Positions 12,400 to 21,379 of a stretch of 64,000 nt of DNA are shown here, piece by piece; position 1 is the stretch's first letter; the number at the start of each line of letters is the position of its first letter. The stretch is from positions 186,001-250,000 of the forward strand of contig JAXBDG010000021.1 in assembly GCA_036320915.1 (NCBI GenBank), given 5' to 3'. Both the position numbers and the translations under genes were made by a program. The notes under the pieces are model-generated. The model was not told the origin of the DNA and ran no database searches. It saw nothing but the letters and a program-made list of their open reading frames with translations. Origin of the DNA: Linnemannia elongata. Its lineage: Eukaryota > Mortierellomycota > Mortierellomycetes > Mortierellales > Mortierellaceae.

Positions 12400-13370
12400 A
12401 GAAAAGATATACAGAGTACCAAACGACTGCATCGTATTGATTGCTATCATTCACTGTCGGTACACAAGGAGGAGCAGATTCGATTATTGAGAATAAAAGA
12501 GACATATGCAGAATGTGCATGGAACGTTAATTTTTGTATGCATTCTGTGATCCTAAACCTGTTATTGTTGATTGTCCATTCACCCTGGTGGTTATAGAAG
12601 ATGTTGCGTCCTTGTTGACATGCGTGTGTGTGCAAAGAGCGGTGTATTATATGTGTTTGTGTCATCATTCACATCTGCGATATCCGTGGGTGGCTTCAGA
12701 CAGAAGAATGAAGGGTCAGAAAGGAATGTATACTACCCAATTCTTTACCACCCACCATCTCTGCGACCTCTTGAACCCCTCTCTTCTCTCCCCCATTTTC
12801 TTGCTCGATAGGTATCTACAGGGAGAGAAAAAGAAGTCCTTTTTGCTAAGGCAGATTGGTTGGGAATTGGGAAGATGGATTGTCTTCCTCTTATTAACGA
12901 ATGAAGGAAGGGAACGATATGCATTGCGACCACGACTATCAACAATGAGCAAACTTTGCTCCCTCATCAAAGGGGTGGAGAGGGAGGATGATGGATCTAT
13001 TCGACGAACGATGAGTAAACAGACACACCTTTGGCTACTTCGGTTCCATTCCTGCCTGTCTTGCTGCGTGGTTTTTTTTTTCTTGTTCTTTCCTGTTGTC
13101 ACCCATTGCATTTCAGCATTTTTCGTGCTTCTCGATTTTGCATCGCGCGCGGATTCTTTCTTCATCTAACACATAAGATAACTTGCATATTCAATTTCGA
13201 TTCGCCTAAACCATAGATCATGTATATATACCGCGTCTTCTCCCATTCTCTTTTTTTTCCTACTTCTTGTTGTACCCTAACCCACCTTCATACCTTCAAC
13301 ACCAAGAAACCCCACCACTCAACGCATACCCACCTCCCCACTCTTTAAAAGACTTATAAGATCTATAATA
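12400..13370. other. Intergenic region and promoter of the His-rich gene
   Basis: This stretch carries the KCH 3' end and then the promoter of the secreted His-rich gene. A TATATATA box lies at 13223-13230. It is followed by a CT- and AC-rich leader running to the ATG at 13371. No other coding signal is supported. Confidence 0.5.
13223..13230 (+). promoter_or_regulatory. TATA box of the His-rich secreted protein gene
   Basis: TATATATA lies 141 bp before the ATG and is followed by a pyrimidine-rich start region. This is one of only two clear TATA boxes in the window and suggests a strongly or conditionally expressed gene. Confidence 0.55.
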
Positions 13371-14411
13371 ATGCGTTTCATTCTTTCCGTCGTTCTGGCC
13401 ACGGCCCTCTTGGGTGCCATGGCGACTGCCGATCCTCACGGCCAAAAGGGCCAGCAGGCAGCCTTCCGTCTTGAACCCCGCCACAACAAACACAGTAACG
13501 AGGACCATTCTCACCACCACAAGAAGGTTGACCACTCTCACCACCACAAGTCGTCCTCAAAGAAGATCCAGCGTCGTGATCTTCAGGACCCCCTTCTGGC
13601 AGCTGCTGTCCCTATCCCCGGTGGTGCCTCCATTGTTGCAGCTGCCCCTCAAGTGAACGTCGCCCCCGTTGCTGCCGCCGAGGCTAACATGGAGCTTCAC
13701 AACAAGAAGCAGCAGAAGCATCACGGAAAGGATCACTCGCACCACAAGAACCGGGTTAACCATTCCCACCACAAGAAGTCTTCCCATGGCAAGAAGGCTG
13801 ATCACTCGCACCACCACAGACAGAGCAAGCGTGCCTTGGCCCTCCACCGCAAGAAGATTCACCATCACGGAAAGGACCACTCCCACCACAAGAACCGTGT
13901 TGACCACTCTCACCACCAACACGAGAAGCGTGCCGTTAACTTGCACCGCAAGAAGGTTCACCATCACGGCAAGGATCACTCCCACCACAAGAACCGTGTT
14001 GATCACTCGCACCACCAGCACGAGAAGCGTGCCGTTAACTTGCACCGCAAGAAGGTCCATCATCACGGAAAGGACCACTCCCACCACAAGAACCGTGTCG
14101 ACCACTCTCACCACCAACACGAGAAGCGCGCCGTTAACTTGCACCGCAAGAAGGTCCACCACCACGGCAAGGACCACTCCCACTACAAGAACCGCGTTGA
14201 TCACTCGCACCACCAGCACGAGAAGCGCGCCGCCTCGCCTATGGCTCTCCACCGAAAGAAGGTCAACCACTCTCACCACAAGAAGGCCTCTTCCTCGTGC
14301 CACAAGAACGAGAAGCGTGCTGCTTCTCCCATGGCTCTTCACCGCAAGAACAAGAAGGTTGATCATTCTCATCACAAGAAGGCTTCTTCCTCTTCCTCTT
14401 GCGATGCTTAA
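13371..14411 (+). CDS. Secreted histidine-rich repeat protein with regularly spaced Lys-Arg (Kex2-type) sites
   Basis: A single-exon gene for 346 residues. Residues 1-20 (MRFILSVVLATALLGAMATA) form a clean signal peptide, so the product should enter the secretory pathway. About 77 residues (22%) are His, mostly in DHSHHK and HHHGKDHSHH motifs, and there are only two Cys (310, 344). Lys-Arg pairs end at residues 154, 187, 220, 253, 286 and 316. The first five are exactly 33 residues apart, and every segment after a pair starts with Ala (ALAL, AVNL, AASPMAL). An Arg-Arg at 68-69 closes an N-terminal His-rich block, followed by an Ala/Pro/Val-rich spacer (71-105). This matches the architecture of Kex2-processed repeat precursors; His density suggests Zn, Cu or Ni binding. 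Function is inferred, and an uncleaved wall or metal-storage protein is the main alternative. Confidence 0.85.
   Translation: MRFILSVVLATALLGAMATADPHGQKGQQAAFRLEPRHNKHSNEDHSHHHKKVDHSHHHKSSSKKIQRRDLQDPLLAAAVPIPGGASIVAAAPQVNVAPVAAAEANMELHNKKQQKHHGKDHSHHKNRVNHSHHKKSSHGKKADHSHHHRQSKRALALHRKKIHHHGKDHSHHKNRVDHSHHQHEKRAVNLHRKKVHHHGKDHSHHKNRVDHSHHQHEKRAVNLHRKKVHHHGKDHSHHKNRVDHSHHQHEKRAVNLHRKKVHHHGKDHSHYKNRVDHSHHQHEKRAASPMALHRKKVNHSHHKKASSSCHKNEKRAASPMALHRKNKKVDHSHHKKASSSSSCDA
13833..14408 (+). repeat. Tandem 99-bp coding repeats (four units) plus two 90-bp variants
   Basis: Units lie at 13833-13931, 13932-14030, 14031-14129 and 14130-14228, each encoding 33 residues ending in Lys-Arg. Two divergent 30-residue units follow at 14229-14318 and 14319-14408; the last has no terminal Lys-Arg. 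Units 2-4 encode nearly identical peptides but differ at many third codon positions. One substitution changes SHHK to SHYK in unit 4. A degenerate unit precedes the array at residues 115-154. Confidence 0.9.
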
Positions 14412-15523
14412 ACAAAGACAACGTCTTTTGAACCATCCTCTATACCAAACCAAAGGAACAAAAAAAAAAAAGAATAGAAAAGTAATACCCTTCACCAAAA
14501 AAAAACGAACGATGAATCAGCCGACCTCCAATACTTGTAAATAATAAAAATGACTGGCCTCATCATAAAAAAAACCCCCTCCCTCATTCTTGCAAATTGT
14601 GCATACCCAACTATGCCAACCCCTACTATTCCTAACAACCCTTGTCCACCAAGAACGCGCTCTTTGCTTCCCTCGTTTTCCCTTACTTAAAAGATCAATC
14701 ATGAATACGTGAAGAGGAGCTAAGCCACCTAAAATTTCGCTTCTCTGACCCGTGCGCGCTTGCCCTGTCTCATGGAGAGAGGGGGTTAGATTTAGGCGGG
14801 AGCGGTGCGGTGATTGGAACCTCCTCTTTGCTACAATCATTTAGAACAATGGTACTGCTTAAGGGCTACGTCACCATCCGACTTCCCACTCACCCATGGA
14901 TATGGATGGCAATGCAGGAAGCCATCGATCCATCGATCATCATCGTCAATGCATGGAGAACCCATCGCCCCTCCGGAACCCAACATCCCTATGCATCCGA
15001 ATATTGTCATCGATATCGTCGATAAAAAAAGACAGGATGGGGAGGAGATGGAGTTTCTGATGCAGGATTGTGAAAGTTCCATGGTGCGATGGACCTCTGA
15101 TTCAGCACACGACAACAGAGGCCGACGGGTGAAGGAGATGTACAGCAGCTCACCGGACCGGGAAGCAAAGGCGCCGGCCTCGCCGGGTTGATGGGTGCTG
15201 CTTTTCGGTGAAGAGCGCCTTGTCAGACTTGATGGCAGGACCTTCACACTTCAGCACACACAAGGAAGGGCACCCATCATCAAAGTTATGCAAACAGCAC
15301 ATAGCCTATAACGCATCACTCTTCAGGACCTCTCACCGAACGTCGGCACTCACCCACAGCACCACGAACTATGCACCGAACCCTCACCAAACTTACCTAC
15401 CAGGACCCTTACCCACTACCAACAGAACAGGCTAAACCACCAAAGCAAGACACTAAACGAACCTATCGCCAATTTTCCTTCCCCTTCGTTATCAACAAAC
15501 AATAGCGTTCATTTACCTTCCAG
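14412..15523. other. Intergenic region with the eL14 promoter and unplaced first exon
   Basis: An AATAAA for the upstream gene lies at 14543-14548. The remainder must contain the promoter and first coding exon of ribosomal protein eL14. The stretch at 15240-15480 is AC-rich and low in G. I could not identify a first exon with a matching phase. Confidence 0.5.
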
Positions 15524-16637
15524 CGTGTCGTTGAGATTGGCCGTGTTGTCATGATCAACTATGGTCCCGATGCCGGCAAGCTCGCCGTCGTTGTCGATAT
15601 CATTGACCACAACCGTGTATGTGTTCTATCTATGACTACGAAAGCGAACAATTGGGACAGGAGGCAAAGGAACATCATGGATCAGGATACCTGTTCACCA
15701 ACTCGACATGGAGCAATTGGAGGGGAAGCGTCACTGTAATGAAGTGAGGTGCTGATCCCCGGTATCGACACTCAATAGCACGGAAGGGTCTCAAAGCGAC
15801 CAAGCAAAAAGAGTGGATCATTTGGACTGCGTCTACAAAGGCAGACAACCGACTACAATCCTTCTGGCCACAGCATGATTACAGGACACTTGCACAAGTT
15901 GACACCAGATAATATGAAAGGTGCCAGATTGGGACTCTTGGGCTGTAAGGCACATGCCATGGCGGCACAGCAACGCCCAGCTTTTGCGTTCCAAGTACAG
16001 CACTTTTTCACTGCCGCCAACATCCCTTGATCTGAAGCCAACTTGGAGATACTTAGCCCTACTCTGACGTAGCCAGGAAAGAGGCACCGCTCGACTTTAG
16101 GACATCTACCTCCTCACAACACCACGACACGCACGAAACCCGATATTCTGCACTCTCAACTACCCTCTGCTCCTTGATCGACCCTATATCCTAACCCACA
16201 CCTCTTCCATCTTCATCTCCTCCCTGAAAATATAGGCTCTCATTGAGGGCCCCACCACCGGTATTGCCCGTACCGGTTACGCTTTCCGCCGCTTGACCTT
16301 GACTCCCCTCGTTGTCAAGGTTCCCCGTGGTGCCGGACAGGCTGTCCTCAAGGCTGCCATCGAGAAGCAGGACCTTGCTGGCTCCTGGGCCAAGACCTCC
16401 TGGGCCAAGAAGATCGCTTCCCGTGCCCAGCGTGCCGCCAACACTGACTTTGACCGCTTCAAGCTCCAGAAGTACAAGAAGCTCGTAAGTTTTCACTTTT
16501 TATTTCGTTTTTAGTTCTGTTCTTTTTGGATGTGAAATGACAGGGACTTTGACTCTAACTGCGATGTGTTTTTTCGATGTGATACAAAATAGCGTCGCGA
16601 GATCGTCAACAAGGCTGTCAAGGCCACCAAGGCTTAA
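15524..16637 (+). CDS. RPL14: 60S ribosomal protein eL14 (first exon not placed)
   Basis: A structural protein of the cytosolic large ribosomal subunit. Three downstream exons are clear: 15524-15616, 16236-16484 and 16593-16637, all phase 0, giving 129 residues. They read [20 protein letters not shown], then the RNA-binding KOW-like segment and [30 protein letters not shown] and [12 protein letters not shown] follow, matching yeast and human L14 (WAKSSWAKKIA and TDFERF in yeast). The N-terminal few residues sit on an upstream exon. MGAAF at about 15191 would fit by sequence, but its GTGAAG donor gives the wrong phase. An alternative acceptor at 15505 would add RSFTFQ. The 619-nt second intron is long for this gene. 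AATAAA lies at 16726. Confidence 0.9.
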
Positions 16638-17072
16638 ATCAGTGTGTCTGAACCAACAAAAACAACCAACATGTCGGGAAGATCACTTTTTTTCAAAGCA
16701 CACCTTGTGAAACGCAGAAAAGAAAAATAAAGCATTGCGAACCAAAACAATACATTATTTTCTTTTCCCCCCTTTTCTTCCTCCATTCCATCCGTTGGTG
16801 AGCAGGGTTAATGGTGGTGGAGTTGTTGTTGGGTCTTTGAAAAAAAGGAAAAAAAAAATGCGCCGCAGGACGCGCGTCACCTTTTATCATTGGCGTGTTC
16901 TGAGGTGTGAGAATCAAATGGAGAAGCGCGTTTTATTTTCTGTGTTCGAAGCAGGTGCTCCCTTACTTTTGGTTCTTCTTTTTGATGACATGTATAGGCC
17001 ATGGTTTCTGTCTTTTTGTTGGGAGTATTAACTAACTAATGGGACCAATGGTCAGCAGATGCTGATGGCAGA

Positions 17073-17423
17073 TCATGTCGCGCCATGCTTACTGATATCC
17101 TCAATATTCACAGGGTCGTTAGACATGAGTTCAATTATCCGTCTTGCTTCCTCTCTCTTTCTCACTCGCTTTTCTTTGGCCACTTTCATCCTCGCCGTCC
17201 ACGATATTACAGAAATGTACCTTAGAAAATAAAAGAAAGACGCCCAAGTAACCATGTCATCGTGGCTCCATATTCGAGCACACCAAACCAGAGAACAACG
17301 TGAACCTTCTCCACAGCCGCAAAACATAAATAACAAAGTACGGATGAAGCGAGAAAACGAAAAGACGAAGTAATAGAAACCGGCGTCCAGCCTTTCATTC
17401 ACCTTATCGATCTGTAGTATCAT
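17073..17423 (-). CDS. Uncharacterised 116-aa open frame, doubtful
   Basis: An ATG-started frame of 116 residues with normal, not low-complexity, composition. It has two hydrophobic stretches (roughly residues 15-35 and 60-78) and a charged C-terminus (KEKRVRKREEARRIIELMS). I recognise no family. It is bounded by a similarly odd patch on the other strand, so both may be pieces of older sequence rather than a live gene. Confidence 0.2.
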   Translation of the reverse strand: MILQIDKVNERLDAGFYYFVFSFSRFIRTLLFMFCGCGEGSRCSLVWCARIWSHDDMVTWASFFYFLRYISVISWTARMKVAKEKRVRKREEARRIIELMSNDPVNIEDISKHGAT

Positions 17424-17429
17424 TAGACA

Positions 17430-17860
17430 TGTTTCCCAAGCGAGTATCCCTTCTTCAAGTCAACAGGGAAGAGGCACCCTTTCTGCATGTTGCTCAAATG
17501 GCTAGACGCCGTCCTACCAAAACTGCAAATCATGCTGCACTTCGTCAAAGAATACAATGCATTTCTTCTTATTTTGTACGTCAACGATCTAATTCAGTGC
17601 TAGCGGCCACATAGAGGTCGTATCATATTGCCCTTGTTTTGGTTTGTTCGTGAGGCAAGGAGTTTCCAGCCAGGATATCGTCACCTCCCTCGCTACAAAC
17701 GTATGTCGCCTCATTTTTTTTTTTTTTGGTTGATATCTCAAAGGATATCGACCAGGAAAACCGTCGAATGAAGGCTGCAGTCAGAGCGAGGAATGTTCAC
17801 GATATTCGAGTTGTCTTCACCCTTTCTCAATGGGGGGGGGGGGGGGACGAGGACGTTTTT
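17430..17860 (+). pseudogene. Decayed protein-coding remnant, family not recognised
   Basis: After an acceptor-like CATTAG (17423-17428), the frame TGT TTC CCA ... stays open to TAG at 17601. It encodes a natural-looking segment including FCMLLKWLDAVLPKLQIMLH and FLLILYVNDLIQC. Coding-like sequence resumes past the stop in the same frame (RPHRGRIILPLFWFVREA). Further on, another frame reads KDIDQENRRMKAAVRARNV near 17745-17805, after a T run. Composition is globular, unlike random intergenic frames. Stops and frame changes suggest a broken gene or element. Confidence 0.25.
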
Positions 17861-18541
17861 CTGCTCGATGGTATCGAGCCATTGAGCTATTGATATATAT
17901 ATATTTTTTTGTTTTGTAGCTATCCACGACGATATGTGCCATGAGAAAATAAGGGGCCAAAAGAAAATGTGTTTTCACAAGAAAGCAGGGTCATCGAGAA
18001 CAAAAGAAAAGTAAGCATTGACGCGGTTTGGTGACCACCAACTCTCGGATCCCAGTTGTTTGTAAATTCAGCATTGAAGTTCCATGGTTGCAGTTCTCCA
18101 TGAGTTTTTGCTATGGCATTTCGGTGGCAAATTCGATCAAAAAGAAGATGGCGCGGTTACTGAATAAAATGAGACCAAGGGAGTAGACAGCCAGCACCGA
18201 TTGACAAACCTAGGGTCTGTAACCCATACATGAATAAAGAAACGACTGGGGTTTCGTGGTATTGTTTGTTTTTTTTTGTCAGTGCGATTGTTGTGTGTTT
18301 TGCTATAGTTCTTGAATCGCATGAAAAGATGAACCAAGTACGACAGTCCGTGCTTGCATGCGTACCAAAAAAAAAAAAGGAAAACTAAAACAAGACTCTT
18401 ATCGTTTTTGCCAAAATGTGCATGTTCCTTCATGGTTCCCTGACCCAAATGACCCATTTTCTGCCATGACCATGCTGACAAACATGGTTCCGAAGAGGGT
18501 TTTGGTAGAAGTCGTGAAGGGACCCCACTATTCTCCCCCCC

Positions 18542-18580
18542 CCTCCTCCTCCTCCTCCTCCTCCTCCTCCTCCTCCTCCA
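18542..18580. repeat. (CTC)n microsatellite
   Basis: About 13 CTC triplets in non-coding DNA downstream of the NDUFA4-like gene. Confidence 0.85.
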
Positions 18581-19527
18581 TCCATAGCTCATTTCAACTT
18601 GGTCATCCTGGATAGGTCAGGTGTCGAACTAATAATAAAAAAAAATACGCAGCAGCACCACTCGCAAGCGGGCCGAACAATCCCCCATTCCTCCTTGGTA
18701 CCTTACCCTTGTCAGTTCTCACTGGTTGGCCGTTCATTGTTATTTGGTTTGGTTTTGGTTTGTGTACTTTGGTCTGCGCTCGGTTCCCTCAATATCTTAC
18801 AAAAAAAAATGGATACAGGGAGCCCTGACGTGACCCCTGACACTAATGGTTGGACTATGAGGGTAATGAGATAGATTGCCATAGAGACGATGAGGCAGAA
18901 GCTGATTGGAGCTGGGGACAAGGGGGGGTCATGGTTGCACCGAAGTTCGCATGATCAAAGAAAACCTTATGGGAGCCGCATTGTGTGAAAGGAAAGTGGT
19001 TTTGGACAATGCAAAAGAAAGAAAGGCGTAAATGGGTGTGAGCAAAACAAAACAAAAGACAATCGATATCATTTCTCCAGAAATGCCGAACTAAACAGAC
19101 GGATGGTCTGCAGGACAGGGACAAGACAGGGTCGAGAGCACAAGGAAAGGGAAATGGAAAGAGTGTGGGGAAAAAAATGAAGCGAAAAAGACCGAAGCTC
19201 GGATTTTGCGGAGTATGAGTGCGTGTGTGGGAGTGAACGAGGAGTGTGGGGTATCAAACCTTTTTCATTGTTCATTGTTAGCATGGTTTCGCAATAAGGG
19301 AGAGAGAAGAGACGTTTGTTGGTTTGTGTTCTTTATTCGTTTCTATCGTTCTACAGAAGGGAAGGCGTTCGCAACGGTAAAGAAAGAGAGGAGGCGTTGT
19401 TTTTTGAGATTTTGTATTGCTTTTTTTATGTACAGTAGTTTTGGAGTGGAGAGAGAAAGAAGGAAGGAATGGTTATCCTGTTCAGAGGTGTTGTTTGTGT
19501 ATCAATTAGAGGACGATATAGCGGTAT

Positions 19528-20124
19528 TTATGCTTGTCTCTTGAGCTGCTCGGCACGGTCCTTGCGGTCCTGCCAGAAGTCCTTGTTGGGCGACCAGAGC
19601 TAGAGTGTGTTGGAACCAGGCAGTCAAAGGATGAAAAGAGAAGAAAGAGCGGGGTCAGTTTATGCAGTCTTGCTGTTTGTTTGTCGCTTTGTCCCTTGGC
19701 TTGTCTGACTTGGTTTGGTTTGGTTGTAAAGAGAAAAAAGGGAGACTTCAATGAAGCTGCAGCCCCTTTCCGTGCTCCTGTTGTTCAATGGCTTGTCCTT
19801 CCGATATGAAAAAAGGAAAAGGGTATGGAAAAAGTACCTTGGCGTTCTCGTGAGGCTGGATACGGTTCCATGGCTTTTCGGCAGCAGTCTTGTTGATAAC
19901 AACGTCGGGTCCGTTGGCGAGGCAGTGGCCGATGTAGCTAAGAGGTTTGAAGGCGTTGTTGTTGTTTAGTTAGACCTGTTGTTGGCAGCAAGCGAGCGAG
20001 AGGGAGGCGACATAGGAAAGAACGGAGAGACTTACGCAATACCGCCGACGATACCAGAGCCTCCGAAAATGAAGAGGGGAGCCAAAGCAGGGTTGGTCTT
20101 GACGAGGTGAACGACTCCAGCCAT
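19528..20124 (-). CDS. NDUFA4/B12D (MLRQ) family mitochondrial respiratory subunit
   Basis: Three exons (20124-20036, 19937-19838, 19599-19528) encode 86 residues with phases closing. The protein begins MAGVVHLVKTNPALAPLFIF, followed by a single membrane helix (about residues 14-35). It then has the family features GPDVVINK, EKPWNRIQPHENAKLWSPN and a DFWQDRKD end. Mammalian NDUFA4 shows the same order: one helix, NPDVCWD, then PWNKLGPNDQYK. The family was described as complex I (MLRQ) and is now placed with cytochrome c oxidase. The product should be anchored in the inner mitochondrial membrane. It shares a 1.25-kb divergent promoter region with the MARVEL-like gene. Confidence 0.8.
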
Positions 20125-21379
20125 TGTGTTTGTTTTGTTTGGGTTGTGGGTGGGTGTGGGTAGGTGGTTGTTGGTTTGGTTGTTGAAGGAGTGGACGAGA
20201 AGTGAGAAGGGAAAGCTGTGAAGGATAAAGAGAAGAAGAAAAGAGGAAAGGGGAATGTGCACTCCTGTTTTTTTATATGGCTAGCAAGCAATGGACAACG
20301 TATACGACGAGAGGGAAGGAAAGGGTGGCTGAAAGAACAGACGACTATAGCGCTAAGGAAGGACACTTGAGGGGTATTGTTTGTCCCTTCTTTTGGTGCA
20401 TGGCTTGCAACAGTATGCCAATCAAGAAAATCAAGGGAAAAGAGAGAGAGATGAGTATCCATGGGTCGTTGACCAGGAACCAGGGATGGGGTGCAGGTTA
20501 CTATTCCTGAGAAGACGCGTCCTGCATGGATGCTCTTATTGCAGCAGATAACTTTACGTAGAAAAAGAAGACAGAAAGTCGAGTAGGAGTTGCAAATACG
20601 ATCAGAGAGTAGGAGTCTCGGAGTTCTAATGCCATGACATTGGGAGTGGAGAGGAAAGGGATAGGGAGAGTGGGAGAGGTGGAAAAGAAAACGAGATGAC
20701 TGAGAGAGAGAAAGTGAGGGGGGGAGAGAGAGAGAGAGAGTGAAGGGGGGGGGAGAGGCACATATCACGCATGTAAACTGTAAACTGTGTTGATCAAACG
20801 GACAAAGATGATGAAAGAAAATGATAGGCCTAGTCCCAGTCCACCTTATTTGTGTCTGTCTTTTTTGTCACTCACCGTCCAGGCACCAACCAAATAAGCA
20901 AGTGCATGGATAGATGGAAGGAAGGGGGGGCTGGGTTCTTTCTTCTTTCTTTCTTTTTTTTTTTTTCGTTATTATTTTTTTCTTTTTGTATTTTCGCTGT
21001 CCTTTTTTTTCTCCTTCATTTGCCCTGCCAACATCCAGCAATTGGCTGTTCTTCTTGTCTTCAGTCTGCGCCCTTTATCTTCCTTTTTTGTATTTCTTCC
21101 TCTTTGTTCTCAGGCAACAGCAACGATAATCTTCCGCCTTTCGTCTTCTGTGCTCAATTCTTTTTTGAACCTCACCCTATCCTCTTTCTTTTTTGTAACC
21201 CTTGGCTCAAGAAGGACTCCACCCCCAACCACTCGCTCTTCTCTGCTTTTTCGTCTTTACACATTCACCCTTTCACCTTCTTCCCCTCTTCACACAACTC
21301 ACCACTCAACCCCGATCCCTGCAGGGATTAACACCCCACTCCTTTCTCTCCTCTCGACTCCCACCTCACACCTTCCACC
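20125..21379. other. Divergent promoter region
   Basis: This lies between the NDUFA4-like gene (-) and the MARVEL-like gene (+). It contains CT-rich leaders on both strands (about 20130-20260 minus; 20930-21370 plus) and a GA-rich stretch at 20690-20760. Long open frames here, such as 276 aa on the minus strand, are low-complexity leader artefacts. Confidence 0.5.

Larger units (their letters stand above)
16638..19527. other. Intergenic region, 2.9 kb, with possible decayed coding patches
   Basis: This gap holds the eL14 poly(A) signal (16726-16731) and two protein-like patches listed separately (17073-17423 minus, 17430-17860 plus). It also has a G run at 17832-17846 and a CTC microsatellite at 18542-18580. 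The far end is the 3' flank of the NDUFA4-like gene. No intact recognisable gene is seen. Confidence 0.45.

Noticed and set aside
13557..14498. 313-aa minus-strand frame rich in Val/Leu opposite the His-rich gene
   Set aside because: Antisense shadow: CAC/CAT His and AAG Lys codons read as GTG Val and CTT Leu on the other strand.
19938..20768. 276-aa minus-strand open frame upstream of the NDUFA4-like gene
   Set aside because: CT-rich leader and promoter read in a chance frame, overlapping the real first two exons in another frame.
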